Shown here: positions 32,726-41,449 of the stretch, one piece after another
Numbering within the stretch: the stretch's first letter is position 1
Layout of the letters: the number at the start of each line of letters is the position of its first letter
DNA from: Acidimangrovimonas pyrenivorans
GTDB taxonomy: Bacteria > Pseudomonadota > Alphaproteobacteria > Rhodobacterales > Rhodobacteraceae
Reading direction: 5' to 3'
Length of the DNA stretch: 64,000 nt
NCBI RefSeq assembly: GCF_042643245.1
Contig: NZ_JBHRSK010000008.1
Span: forward strand, 62,001 to 126,000
Translations under genes and position numbers: made by a program
Notes under the pieces: generated by a model
Databases searched by the model: none
The model's input: only the letters and a program-made list of their open reading frames with translations
Told to the model about the DNA's origin: nothing

Positions 32726-34174
32726 ATGTTTGATCTTCGCCCTGTCGGATATGTCATCGGCCTGCTCGTCGCCACCCTGGGGGCGATGATGCTGTTTCCG
32801 TTCCTCGCCGACCTGATCGAGGGCGACGGCAACTGGCCGGTCTTCCTGAAATGCGCGCTGATCACCGGGCTGGCCGGCGGGGCGCTGGCGCTGGCCTGCG
32901 CCAACGGCGTCACCGGCGGACTGACCATCCAGCAGAGCTTCCTGCTGACCACCGGGGTCTGGGTCACGCTGCCGTTCTTCGGCGCGCTGCCCTTCATGCT
33001 CGGCGCCCCCGGCGCCAGCCTCACCGACGCCTATTTCGAGGCGATGTCGGGGCTGACGACGACCGGCTCGACCGTTTTCGTCGGGCTCGACCAGATGCCC
33101 GCCGGCACGTTGTTGTGGCGCGGCATCCTGCAATGGCTGGGCGGGCTGGGGATCGTCATCGTGGCGATGATCTTCCTGCCGGTGATGAAGGTCGGCGGGA
33201 TGCAGTATTTCCGCTCGGAAGGTTTCGACACGCTGGGCAAGATCCTGCCCCGGGCGCTCGACATCTCGACCGGCCTGATCCGCATCTATCTCGGCCTCAC
33301 CGTCGCCTGCGCCGCCACCTATTTCGCCCTCGGCATGACCAGTTTCGAGGCCATCGTCCACGCCATGACGACGATCTCGACCGGCGGCTTCTCGACCTCC
33401 GACAAGTCGTTCTCGCTGTTCATCGGCCCGGCGGAATATGCCTCGGCCGCCTTCATGCTGCTGGCCTCGATGCCGTTCATCCGCTTCGTCCAGTTGACCG
33501 CGGGCCACTGGCAACCGCTCTGGCGCGACATCCAGGTGCGGGCCTATATCCGCTGGAACGCCTATGCCATCGCCGCCATCACCGCCTACGAGATCCTCGA
33601 CCGCGGCGCGCCCTTCTTCACCACGCTGCGCGAGACCACCTTCAACGTGGTGACGATCTTCTCGGGCACCGGCTATACCAGCGTCGATATCGGGCTGTGG
33701 GGGCCGTTTCCGTTCATGGTGGTGATCATGGTGGGGATGATCGGCGGCTGCACGGCGTCCACCGGCTGCTCGATCAAGATCTTCCGCTACCTGATCCTGT
33801 TCGAGGCGATCAAGACGCAGCTGCGCCGCATCCTCAGCCCCAATGCCGTCCATCCGGTGCGGCTGGAAGGCCGGCAGGTGAGCGAGGATATCATCAACTC
33901 GGTGATCGTGCTGTTCTCGGCCTTCATCGTCACCTTCGGGGTGGTGGCGGTGTTCCTGTCCTTCACCGGGCTGAACTCGAAGACGGCGCTGACGGCGGCC
34001 TGGACCTCGGTCTTCAATATCGGCCCGGCCTTCGGGCCGTCCGTGGGGCCGACCGGGGCGATGGACGCGTTTCCCTGGCCGGCGAAATGGGCGATGAGCT
34101 TCGGTATGCTGGCCGGGCGGCTGGAGCTTCTGTCGGTCTTCGTGCTGGTGGTGCCGAAATTCTGGAAGGCCTGA
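32726..34174 (+). CDS. trkH: Potassium uptake protein TrkH
   Basis: 482 residues, four M1-P-M2 repeats. Pore loops visible as SGLTTTGSTVF, TTISTGGFS, IFSGTGYTS and VFNIGPAFG, which is the TrkH selectivity-filter set. K+/H+ or K+/Na+ transport with a cytosolic TrkA partner, whose gene is not in the window. A perfect TTGACA lies at 32689-32694 in the upstream gap but the -10 is poor. A strong terminator follows. Confidence 0.93.
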   Translation: MFDLRPVGYVIGLLVATLGAMMLFPFLADLIEGDGNWPVFLKCALITGLAGGALALACANGVTGGLTIQQSFLLTTGVWVTLPFFGALPFMLGAPGASLTDAYFEAMSGLTTTGSTVFVGLDQMPAGTLLWRGILQWLGGLGIVIVAMIFLPVMKVGGMQYFRSEGFDTLGKILPRALDISTGLIRIYLGLTVACAATYFALGMTSFEAIVHAMTTISTGGFSTSDKSFSLFIGPAEYASAAFMLLASMPFIRFVQLTAGHWQPLWRDIQVRAYIRWNAYAIAAITAYEILDRGAPFFTTLRETTFNVVTIFSGTGYTSVDIGLWGPFPFMVVIMVGMIGGCTASTGCSIKIFRYLILFEAIKTQLRRILSPNAVHPVRLEGRQVSEDIINSVIVLFSAFIVTFGVVAVFLSFTGLNSKTALTAAWTSVFNIGPAFGPSVGPTGAMDAFPWPAKWAMSFGMLAGRLELLSVFVLVVPKFWKA

Positions 34175-34183
34175 AATGCAAGA

Positions 34184-34214
34184 CGCCCGGCCGGGGCCGG
34201 GCGCCTGCGGTTTT
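34184..34214. terminator. Terminator between convergent trkH and ald
   Basis: CGCCCGGC and GCCGGGCG pair around CGGG (34184-34203); TTTT follows at 34211-34214. Confidence 0.7.
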
Positions 34215-34228
34215 CATGAGTGGTGGCC

Positions 34229-35347
34229 TTACGACTTGAGCGCCAGCGACGGCGACATCACGTCGATGCCGAGCGCCTTGCCGACCGCGTAATAGGTCAG
34301 GTGCCCGGCATGGGTGTTGAGCCCGGCGAGCAGGTGGGGATCGTCCTCGCAGGCCTGGCGCCAGCCCTTGTTGGCCAGCGCCATCATGAACGGCATCGTC
34401 GCGTTGCCCAGAGCGATGGTCGAAGTGCGGGCGACGGCGCCGGGCATGTTGGCGACGCAGTAATGCATGATGCCCTCGACCTCGTAGATCGGATCCTCGT
34501 GGGTCGTTGCGTGGCTGGTTTCGAAGCAACCGCCCTGGTCGATCGCCACGTCGACGATCGCCGCGCCGGGCTTCATCGTCTTGAGCTGTTCGCGGCTCAC
34601 CAGCTTGGGTGCCGCCGCGCCGGGGATCAGCACCGCGCCGACCACCATGTCGGCCTCGGCCACCAGCTCTGCATTGTTGCCAGCGCTGGCATAGGCGGTG
34701 CGGAACTCGCGCCCGAACACGTCATCGAGATAGCGCAGCCGCGGCAGCGAACGGTCGAGGACGGTGACCTCGGCGCCCATGCCGGCGGCGACACGGGCGG
34801 CATGGGTACCGACGACGACGCCGCCGATCACCACCACCTTGGCCGGGCCGACCCCGGGCACGCCACCCAGCAGCACACCGCGGCCGCCATTGGCCTTCTG
34901 CAGCGTCCAGGCGCCGACCTGCGGCGCCAGCTTGCCGGCCACTTCCGACATCGGCGCCAGCAGCGGCAGCCCGCCGCGGTCGTCGGTGACGGTCTCGTAG
35001 GCGATGGCGGTGACACCCGACTCGAGCAGGTCCTTGGTCTGGGCCGGATCGGGCGCCAGGTGCAGATAGGTGAACAGCAGCTGGCCCTCGCGCAGCCGCT
35101 TGCGTTCCACCGCCTGCGGTTCCTTGACCTTCACGATCATCTCGGCCGCGGCGAAGACTTCCTCGGCGGTGTCGACGATCTTCGCGCCGGCGGCAACGTA
35201 ATCGGCATCGGGGAAGCCGGCACCGGCGCCGGCATGGGTCTCGATGACGACCTCGTGGCCCGCGGCCACGGCTTCACGCGCCGCATGGGGCGTCATCCCG
35301 ACGCGAAATTCCTGCGGCTTGATTTCCTTGGGGCAACCGATCTTCAT
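34229..35347 (-). CDS. ald: Alanine dehydrogenase
   Basis: 372 residues, NAD-dependent oxidative deamination of L-alanine to pyruvate and ammonia. N-terminal MKIGCPKEIKPQEFRVGMTP, catalytic KVKEPQ and TYLHLAPDP, Rossmann segment VVVIGGVVVGTHAARVAAGMGA, and DQGGCFETSHATTH are all as in characterised enzymes. AGGAG lies just before the start. Divergent from an Lrp-type regulator that likely controls it. Confidence 0.96.
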   Translation of the reverse strand: MKIGCPKEIKPQEFRVGMTPHAAREAVAAGHEVVIETHAGAGAGFPDADYVAAGAKIVDTAEEVFAAAEMIVKVKEPQAVERKRLREGQLLFTYLHLAPDPAQTKDLLESGVTAIAYETVTDDRGGLPLLAPMSEVAGKLAPQVGAWTLQKANGGRGVLLGGVPGVGPAKVVVIGGVVVGTHAARVAAGMGAEVTVLDRSLPRLRYLDDVFGREFRTAYASAGNNAELVAEADMVVGAVLIPGAAAPKLVSREQLKTMKPGAAIVDVAIDQGGCFETSHATTHEDPIYEVEGIMHYCVANMPGAVARTSTIALGNATMPFMMALANKGWRQACEDDPHLLAGLNTHAGHLTYYAVGKALGIDVMSPSLALKS

Positions 35348-35424
35348 GGCACTCCTCCGTATTCCCTGCGACAATCCTGCACCTCTTGGCCGCGAATTGC
35401 TTTGAAAACTGCCATGGTCTTGCC

Positions 35425-35453
35425 CCCTGTCGGTGGTAGAATTACCGACAGGG
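35425..35453. promoter_or_regulatory. Perfect palindrome with -10 in its loop, ald-lrp spacer
   Basis: CCCTGTCGGT (35425-35434) and ACCGACAGGG (35444-35453) are exact inverted repeats around a 9-base loop. The loop region contains TAGAAT (35437-35442), a good -10 for the rightward lrp gene. Likely the operator where the Lrp protein represses itself and acts on ald; also foldable as an RNA hairpin. Confidence 0.6.
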
Positions 35454-35478
35454 AACGGAAACTTTCGAAGAAGCTTGC

Positions 35479-35943
35479 GTGAAAATGGAACTCGACGCGA
35501 CCGACCGCCGGATTCTGGCTGCCTTGCAGAAGGCTGGCCGGATGACCAATTCCGAGCTCAGCGAGCGGGTCAACCTCTCGCCCTCGGCCTGCCACCGCCG
35601 GGTGCAGCGGCTCGAGGGCGAGGGCTATATCCGCGACTATGTCGCGCTGCTCGACGAGCGCAAGATGGGGCGGCCGACGACGGTCTTCGTCGAGATCACG
35701 CTCCAGGGCCAGGCCGACGACCTGCTGGACGCCTTCGAGCGGCAGGTGGCGAAGATCCCCGACGTGCTGGAATGCCACCTGATGGCGGGGACGGCGGATT
35801 ACCTGCTCAAGATCGTGGCCCAGGACACCGAGGATTTCGCCCGCATCCACCGCCAATACCTGTCGCGGCTGCCCGGCGTGGCGCAGATGCATTCGTCCTT
35901 CGCCCTGCGGACGGTGTTCCGGACCACGGCGATCCCGGTGTGA
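35479..35943 (+). CDS. Lrp/AsnC-family regulator (AldR-like)
   Basis: 154 residues. Winged HTH at residues 5-60 (LDATDRRILAALQKAGRMTN, LSPSACHRRVQRLEGEGYI), then the RAM effector domain with VECHLMAGTADYLLKIVAQD-like text (here VLECHLMAGTADYLLKIV). Divergent to ald, which this subgroup activates in response to alanine in related bacteria. GTG at 35479 (AAGAAG six bases upstream) is used; an ATG two codons later is also possible. Confidence 0.9.
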   Translation: MKMELDATDRRILAALQKAGRMTNSELSERVNLSPSACHRRVQRLEGEGYIRDYVALLDERKMGRPTTVFVEITLQGQADDLLDAFERQVAKIPDVLECHLMAGTADYLLKIVAQDTEDFARIHRQYLSRLPGVAQMHSSFALRTVFRTTAIPV

Positions 35944-35959
35944 GGGAGTGACGAGGGCG

Positions 35960-36080
35960 GCGCCCGACCCTGGGTGGGCGCTTGCGACGGCGCTGTTGTG
36001 AGGAACGTCCTCGACCCGTTCGAGGCTTGAACCCCTTGATTGTCACAAGAATGCGCCCTCCTGGGGGGAGGGTCGGGCGC
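35960..36080. repeat. Inverted-arm intergenic element, copy 2
   Basis: 121 bp between convergent lrp and a membrane-protein gene. The 17-bp inverted ends (35955-35971 and 36069-36085) are identical to those of the copy at 7201-7321, the length is the same, and the right flank through 36104 also matches; the central ~65 bp are different. Confidence 0.8.
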
Positions 36081-36113
36081 CGCCCGGCGTTGCCGCCGGG
36101 CGAAGGCTTCGGG

Positions 36114-36503
36114 CTACAGCACGCCGGCCAGCCCGCCGAAGAACGCCCCCAGCGTGCTGAGCACGGCGAAGACCACGGCGGCGCGGCGCCAGCCGCCGGC
36201 GGCCTCGGGTGCGCGGCGGGCGGTCAGGATCACGGCGCGGGTTGCCGCCGCCCAGTAGAGGGCCAGCACCAGCGCCAGGGCCGAGAACACCGTCACCCCC
36301 GCGGCCGGGGCGAAGATCTTGACGGCGAAGGACAGCGCGAACATCCCTGGCACGATCACCAGCAGCACGCCGTACATGCCGACCCAGAACGTGTCGGCCA
36401 GGCTCAGCTCGGCGCGGAACAGGCGGCCGAACCAGCGGGCCGAGAAATACTGCGCCCGTTCGCGCAGGGTTTGCTCGATCTCGTGTTCCAGGTCGCGGTC
36501 CAT
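36114..36503 (-). CDS. Hypothetical membrane protein
   Basis: 129 residues. Amphipathic, charged N-terminus (MDRDLEHEIEQTLRERAQYF) followed by three or four hydrophobic segments (about 38-62, 68-88, 105-128). No family recognised. It ends 15 bp upstream-to-downstream of the ClC gene on the same strand, so it is probably co-transcribed behind it. Confidence 0.65.
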   Translation of the reverse strand: MDRDLEHEIEQTLRERAQYFSARWFGRLFRAELSLADTFWVGMYGVLLVIVPGMFALSFAVKIFAPAAGVTVFSALALVLALYWAAATRAVILTARRAPEAAGGWRRAAVVFAVLSTLGAFFGGLAGVL

Positions 36504-36518
36504 GTTTCCTCCGCGGCG

Positions 36519-37892
36519 TCAGGCGGCGTGGCCGTGCGGGACGTGCTCGCCATGCTCGGCGTGGTTGGCGCGGCGCTTGCGCAGCGCGTCGGCAAAGAAC
36601 AGCCGCGACAGCGCGTGGTAGAGCGGCACCGGCGAGACCATGCGCGAGACACCGTAGCCGATCATCGACGCCGCCATCACCGGAACGACGTTGGAGTGGT
36701 TGCCGGTCATCTCGACGATGATGACGAAGGCGGTCATCGGCGCCTGGACGACGCCGGCGAAATAGCCCGCCATGCCCAGCACCGCGGCCAGGCTCGCGCT
36801 GGCGCCGAAGACCAGGCCCAGCGTGCTGCCCAGCCCGGCGCCGACGGCCAGCGAGGGCGCGAACAGCCCGCCGGGAATGCCCGAGACGGTCGAGGCGATG
36901 GTGGCGATGAACTTGGCCAGGAAGAAGGTGGCCGGCAGGCTGGCGCCCTCGACCGCGCTGCGCGCCTGGGCATAGCCGGTGCCGAAGGTCAGCCCGCCGG
37001 TGGCGACGCCGATCGCGGCCAGGGTGAAGCCGGCAAGGCCGGCGACGACGATGACCCGGGTGCCGTGGCCGACATGGCGCCAGCGCCGGATGCGGTGGGT
37101 GATGGTGATGACCAGCTTGCTGAAGGCGCCGCCGAGCAAGCCGCCGACGACGCCGCAGGTGATCACCAGCGGCCAGTCGCCGGGGAAGGCGGCGGTGGCG
37201 TGGCTGACGCCGAAATAGGTGTAGTTGCCGACGATCGCCAGCGAGGCGATGCCGGCGATGATGACCGTCGACAGCACGACGCCGTTGGTCCGGGCCTGGT
37301 AGCTGCGGCTCATCTCCTCGATGGCGAAGACGACGCCGGCCAGCGGGGTGTTGAAGGCGGCGGCGATGCCGGCGGCCGAGCCGGCCAGGATCAGGCCGCG
37401 GGCATGGGCCATGCCGCCGATGCGGCCGGCCAGCAGCATCAGCGCCGCGCCGATCTGCACCGTCGGTCCCTCGCGCCCGATCGAGGCGCCGCAGACCAGG
37501 CCGATCAGGGTCAGGCCGACCTTGCCGAAGACGATCTTCATCGCCAGGTAGCCGTTGCGGTGATCCTCGTCGCGCAGGTGGCGGGTGGCGATGCATTGCG
37601 GGATGCCGCTGCCCTGCGAGCCGGGAAAGTAGCGGTCGGCGAGCCAGGCACAGAGGACGAAGCCCAGCGGCGTCAGCACCAGCGGCGCCCATTGATGCCA
37701 GCCCGACCCCTCGCTGATCATCGAAAACAGCTCGAACGCCTTGTCGGCGAGGCTGGCGAAGGCGGCGCTGACGACGCCGATGGCAAGGGCGCCGAGCCAG
37801 AAGATGAGCCGCGTTCGCCAGTGCTTGGGAGAGGCCATGAGCGCTTTGGACCGACGAAGCAAACCGATCCGCGTTGCTTTGCGCGCACCCAT
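36519..37892 (-). CDS. ClC-type chloride channel/H+ antiporter
   Basis: 457 residues. Chloride-binding motifs GSGIP (94-98), GREGP (139-143, gating glutamate E141) and GGLFAPS are intact; the internal-glutamate region reads FAIEEM (E192/E193), consistent with a Cl-/H+ exchanger. The C-terminus is histidine-rich (HAEHGEHVPHGHAA), which might bind metal. Start at 37892 has AAGGAG nine bases upstream; a start 18 codons later has none. Confidence 0.9.
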   Translation of the reverse strand: MGARKATRIGLLRRSKALMASPKHWRTRLIFWLGALAIGVVSAAFASLADKAFELFSMISEGSGWHQWAPLVLTPLGFVLCAWLADRYFPGSQGSGIPQCIATRHLRDEDHRNGYLAMKIVFGKVGLTLIGLVCGASIGREGPTVQIGAALMLLAGRIGGMAHARGLILAGSAAGIAAAFNTPLAGVVFAIEEMSRSYQARTNGVVLSTVIIAGIASLAIVGNYTYFGVSHATAAFPGDWPLVITCGVVGGLLGGAFSKLVITITHRIRRWRHVGHGTRVIVVAGLAGFTLAAIGVATGGLTFGTGYAQARSAVEGASLPATFFLAKFIATIASTVSGIPGGLFAPSLAVGAGLGSTLGLVFGASASLAAVLGMAGYFAGVVQAPMTAFVIIVEMTGNHSNVVPVMAASMIGYGVSRMVSPVPLYHALSRLFFADALRKRRANHAEHGEHVPHGHAA

Positions 37893-38058
37893 GTTTCCAC
37901 TCTCCTTAGAAAAGTCCCCTTGCGGATGCCCCTTTGCGCAGAAAGGTGCAAGCCCCCTTCACGCTCGGGTGAACGATCCTTGACGCTTCCGACCGTTCCG
38001 GCCCGAATCTGCGACATTACGCCGCGATGCAGCGCGCCGGCCGTAACAGATTGAAACG

Positions 38059-38088
38059 AAAAACCCCCGCAGGCGGGGCCCCGGGGGT
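38059..38088 (-). terminator. Intrinsic terminator of rpsU
   Basis: On the minus strand ACCCCCG and CGGGGGT pair with a GC-rich loop and are followed by TTTTTC. Lies about 50 bp after the rpsU stop. The gap 37893-38135 holds nothing else recognisable. Confidence 0.7.
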
Positions 38089-38135
38089 CGTCCGACGGCG
38101 GGCGGGCCCGCCGATGAGTCGCCTTCGCAAGACGC

Positions 38136-38342
38136 TCAGAGCAGACCTTCGCGCTGGGCCTTCTTGCGCGCGAGTTTACGCGCACGGCGGATCGCTTCGG
38201 CTTGCTCGCGCGCGCGCTTGACCGACGGTTTCTCGAAATGCTGCTTCAGCTTCATTTCCCGAAACACGCCTTCGCGCTGGAGCTTCTTCTTCAGGGCCCG
38301 GAGGGCCTGATCGACGTTGTTGTCGCGAACGCTCACCTGCAT
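38136..38342 (-). CDS. rpsU: 30S ribosomal protein S21
   Basis: 68 residues, basic. MQVSVRDNNVDQALRALKKK with EGVFREMKLKQHFEKPS is the S21 signature. Part of the small ribosomal subunit, contacts the anti-Shine-Dalgarno end of 16S rRNA. Divergent from COQ9, a common alphaproteobacterial arrangement. Confidence 0.97.
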   Translation of the reverse strand: MQVSVRDNNVDQALRALKKKLQREGVFREMKLKQHFEKPSVKRAREQAEAIRRARKLARKKAQREGLL

Positions 38343-38450
38343 GTGGTTGTCACCACCTTCCTAAGTTAGAGTTTCCGTGATTGCAGGAAGCGGCCGTATA
38401 GCAAAGCCCGGTGGCTTTGTCTACTGTCGGCGGCAGGCAAGGAGTGCGAG

Positions 38451-39152
38451 ATGACCGAGACGGCAGAGAAGATGGCGGCCGACAGGGCGAAGCTGCTGGA
38501 GGCGGCGAAGATGCATGTGCCCTTCGACGGCTGGACCGAGGTGAGCTTCAAGGCCGCGGTGGCCGAGTCCGAGCTTGACCCGGCGCTGGCCCGGGCGCTG
38601 TGCCCGCGCGGCGCCGTCGACCTGGCGCTGGCCTATCATCATGCCGGCGATGCCGAGATGGTGCGCCGGCTGGAAGAGGCCGACCTGAGCCAGATGCGTT
38701 TCCGCGACCGGATCGCGGCGGCAGTGCGGTTCCGGCTCGAGGCGATCGAGGACCGCGAACTGGTGCGGCGCGGAATGACGCTGTTCGCCCTGCCGCAATA
38801 TGCCGGCGACGGCACAAGGGCGCTGTGGGGCACCGCCGACCTGATCTGGCGCAGGCTGGGCGACAGCTCGGACGACATCAACTGGTACACCAAGCGGATG
38901 ACGCTGTCGGGCGTCTACGGCTCGACCGTGCTCTATTGGCTGGGCGACGACAGCCCCGACCATCAGGCGACCTGGGAGTTCCTCGACCGCCGCATCGACG
39001 AGGTGATGCGCTTCGAGAAGGTCAAGGCGCAGGTGCGCGACAACCCGGTGCTGGGCCGGCTGCTGGCCGGGCCGATGCGGCTTCTGTCCCATATCCACGC
39101 CCCGCAGGGCGCGCCGAGCGACCTGCCGGGCCAATTCACTTCCCGCCAATAA
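38451..39152 (+). CDS. COQ9-family ubiquinone biosynthesis protein
   Basis: 233 residues, all helical. An N-terminal TetR-like part (LLEAAKMHVPFDGWTEVSFKAA) and the COQ9 domain with ALWGTADLIWRRLGDSSDDINWYTKRMTL and LSGVYGSTVLYWLGDDSPD. In mitochondria COQ9 presents lipid intermediates to COQ7. Bacterial homologues are mostly alphaproteobacterial. Nine bp upstream of a quinone oxidoreductase gene, same strand. Confidence 0.92.
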   Translation: MTETAEKMAADRAKLLEAAKMHVPFDGWTEVSFKAAVAESELDPALARALCPRGAVDLALAYHHAGDAEMVRRLEEADLSQMRFRDRIAAAVRFRLEAIEDRELVRRGMTLFALPQYAGDGTRALWGTADLIWRRLGDSSDDINWYTKRMTLSGVYGSTVLYWLGDDSPDHQATWEFLDRRIDEVMRFEKVKAQVRDNPVLGRLLAGPMRLLSHIHAPQGAPSDLPGQFTSRQ

Positions 39153-39161
39153 GGACATCCG

Positions 39162-40151
39162 ATGACCCTGCCCAAGACCATGCGCGCGGTGGAAATCACC
39201 CGGCCCGGCGGCCCCGAGGTGCTGCAGATCGGCGAGCAGCCGGTGCCGCAGCCCGGCCCCGGCCAGATCCTGATCGAGGTCGCCTATGCCGGGGTCAACC
39301 GCCCCGACGCCCTGCAACGCGCCGGCAGCTACGCGCCGCCGCCGACCGCCTCGCCGCTGCCGGGGCTCGAGGCCTCGGGCCGGGTGGCGGCGGTCGGGCC
39401 GGATGTCGACCGCTGGGCGGTTGGCGATGCGGTCTGCGCCCTGCTGCCGGGCGGCGGCTATGCCGAATACGTGGTGACGCCGGCGGCGCATGCCCTGCCG
39501 CTGCCCAACGGCATGGACCTGAAATCCGCCGCCTGCCTGCCCGAGACCTATTTCACCGTCTGGACCAACGTCTTCATGCGCGGCGGGCTGACGGGCGGGG
39601 AGCGGTTCCTGGTCCATGGCGGCTCTTCCGGCATCGGCACGACGGCGATCCAGCTGGCCAAGGCCTTCGGCGCCCGTGTCTTCGCCACCGCCGGCTCGGC
39701 CGAGAAATGCGCCGCCTGCGTCCAGCTCGGCGCCGAGCGGGCGATCAACTACCGCGACGAGGATTTCGTCGCGGTGATGAAGGCCGAGGGCGGCGCCGAC
39801 CTGATCCTCGACATGGTCGGCGGCAGCTATATCCCGCGCAACGTCAAGGCGCTGGCCGATGACGGCCGGCTGGTGCAGATCGCCTTCCTGACCGGTCCCA
39901 AGGCCGAGCTGAACTTCGCCGAGCTCATGGTGCGGCGGCTGACCATCACCGGCTCGACCCTGCGGCCGCAATCCGACCTGGCCAAGGCGCGCATTGCCGA
40001 GGGGCTGGAAGCGCAGATCTGGCCGCTTTTGTCGGCAGGTGCCGTCGGCCCGGTCATTGATTCCGAATTCCCCCTCGACCAGGCCGCCGCGGCGCATGAA
40101 AGGTTGGAAAGTCCGGGCCATATCGGCAAGATCGTGATGAAGGTGGCCTGA
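39162..40151 (+). CDS. NAD(P)H:quinone oxidoreductase (zinc-free MDR, PIG3-type)
   Basis: 329 residues. N-terminal MRAVEITRPGGPEVLQIGEQPVPQPG split as MRAVEITRPGGPEVL and PVPQPGPGQ, YAGVNRPDALQRAG, nucleotide-binding VHGGSSGIGTTAIQLAKAFG (near 150-169), GSTLRPQ, and ending HIGKIVMKVA, the PIG3 pattern. No structural zinc cysteines. Closely follows COQ9 and probably shares its transcript; both deal with quinones. Confidence 0.88.
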   Translation: MTLPKTMRAVEITRPGGPEVLQIGEQPVPQPGPGQILIEVAYAGVNRPDALQRAGSYAPPPTASPLPGLEASGRVAAVGPDVDRWAVGDAVCALLPGGGYAEYVVTPAAHALPLPNGMDLKSAACLPETYFTVWTNVFMRGGLTGGERFLVHGGSSGIGTTAIQLAKAFGARVFATAGSAEKCAACVQLGAERAINYRDEDFVAVMKAEGGADLILDMVGGSYIPRNVKALADDGRLVQIAFLTGPKAELNFAELMVRRLTITGSTLRPQSDLAKARIAEGLEAQIWPLLSAGAVGPVIDSEFPLDQAAAAHERLESPGHIGKIVMKVA

Positions 40152-40204
40152 CCGGCCGGCCCCCGGCCGCCGGTGCCACGCGAACCGCAGGAAAGGAGAC
40201 CGGG

Positions 40205-40657
40205 ATGAGCACAGAGGACGGCAGCTTCGAGGTTCTCGAAGGCTACCCCGAGGACGTGGTGGCGATCTCGGCCCACGGCCATATCTCGCGCCAGGATTAC
40301 GAGGACGTCCTGATCCCGCTGGTCGAGGCGCGGATCAAGAAAGAGGGCAAGGTCAAGCTGCTCTATGTCTGCGGTAGCGATTTCGAGGGGCTCTCGGCCG
40401 GGGCCGCGCTCGACGATGCCAAGCTGGGGCTGCTGCACCTGGGCGAGTTCGCCCGCGTCGCGGTGGTTGCCGATGCCGACTGGATCCGGCTGGGCGTGCG
40501 GATGTTCGCGCCGCTGATGCGCTGCCCGGTCCACCTGTTCCACCTCGGCGAGACCGAGGTGGCCAAGGCCTGGTTGCTGAAAGACGTGCCCGAGGACGCG
40601 GGCGGGCCGGAGGTCGCCGCCGACCGCAAGCTGCCGACCCTCGAAGACAAGATGTGA
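40205..40657 (+). CDS. SpoIIAA-like (STAS/SEC14-type) domain protein
   Basis: 150 residues. The SpoIIAA-like fold is suggested by VVAISAHGHISRQDYEDVLIP, KVKLLYVCGSDFEGLSAGAALDDAK and FARVAVVADADWIRL. Members are small soluble proteins without a settled role, sometimes linked to membranes or lipid binding. AAAGGAGACCGGG precedes the ATG. Third gene in line behind COQ9 and the quinone oxidoreductase (53-bp gap). Confidence 0.75.
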   Translation: MSTEDGSFEVLEGYPEDVVAISAHGHISRQDYEDVLIPLVEARIKKEGKVKLLYVCGSDFEGLSAGAALDDAKLGLLHLGEFARVAVVADADWIRLGVRMFAPLMRCPVHLFHLGETEVAKAWLLKDVPEDAGGPEVAADRKLPTLEDKM

Positions 40658-40660
40658 GGC

Positions 40661-41314
40661 TCAGCGCACCGGGTCCATCAGCGCGTCGGGCATCCGGCAG
40701 TCGCGGGAAACGTCGCGTTCGCAGGGGCGCGGCTCGAGGTCCCGGGTCAGGCAGACCCGCGCCTCCTGGACCCTGCCACGGTCGCAGGTGATGGTGATCA
40801 TCTCCGGTGTCAGCCCCGGATTGGCCTCGATGAAGGCCTGCTCGACCACCTTCGCCGGCAGCTTCACCGCCCGGTTCAGCTGCCGGAACACCTGCGGAAT
40901 GACGATCCGGTCATAGGCCGCCCGCGCCTTGGCGTAATAGGCGGCGGCCGTGAGGCCGGTGCAGCGGCCATGCTTGTTCCACTCGTGCCAGGCCAACCCG
41001 CCCGAGCCCATGACATCGGCCATCGCGGCGGTCTGGGCGCGCGACGGCGGGCGCTGGATCGAGGGGCAGTAGCTCGGATAGCCGCGGTTGTATTGCGGCC
41101 ATAGCCCGTGCAGGGTGAAGGAGAAATCGTGCCGCGGATCGCATTGGTCGTCGTGCCGGGCATCGCCTTCCAGCGCGCACCAGTTCGGCGGCCAGGACAG
41201 CGACAGGATGTAATAGTCGAAGATGCCGGCCTTCTCGCCGCGTGCCGCGGCCGGGCCGGCCAGGGCCAGCGCCGCAAGCAGAATTGACAGGGCCCGGACA
41301 GGCAGGCGGCGCAT
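40661..41314 (-). CDS. Ribonuclease T2 family, secreted
   Basis: 217 residues with a signal peptide (residues 1-25, ending AAARG). Active-site segments are FTLHGLWPQY (CAS I, H69) and WHEWNKHGRC (CAS II, H110, E111, H115). The usual W-E-H-E-W-x-K-H-G-T-C order is shortened here to A-W-H-E-W-N-K-H-G-R-C but keeps the catalytic set. Periplasmic RNA degradation, like E. coli RNase I. Six cysteines or more suggest disulfides. Convergent with the SpoIIAA-like gene, 3 bp apart. Confidence 0.9.
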   Translation of the reverse strand: MRRLPVRALSILLAALALAGPAAARGEKAGIFDYYILSLSWPPNWCALEGDARHDDQCDPRHDFSFTLHGLWPQYNRGYPSYCPSIQRPPSRAQTAAMADVMGSGGLAWHEWNKHGRCTGLTAAAYYAKARAAYDRIVIPQVFRQLNRAVKLPAKVVEQAFIEANPGLTPEMITITCDRGRVQEARVCLTRDLEPRPCERDVSRDCRMPDALMDPVR

Positions 41315-41449
41315 TTTCTCTTTCCTCTGGACGGCAAGGCGACTATATAGCCGGTAACTTCCCCGAAATCGAGGAATGGCGGCCGTAAGGAAGCACCTTG
41401 GCCGCAGCCGTTTCCCGGCGCGGGAGAGATTTGTAAAGGAGTGGCTGAG

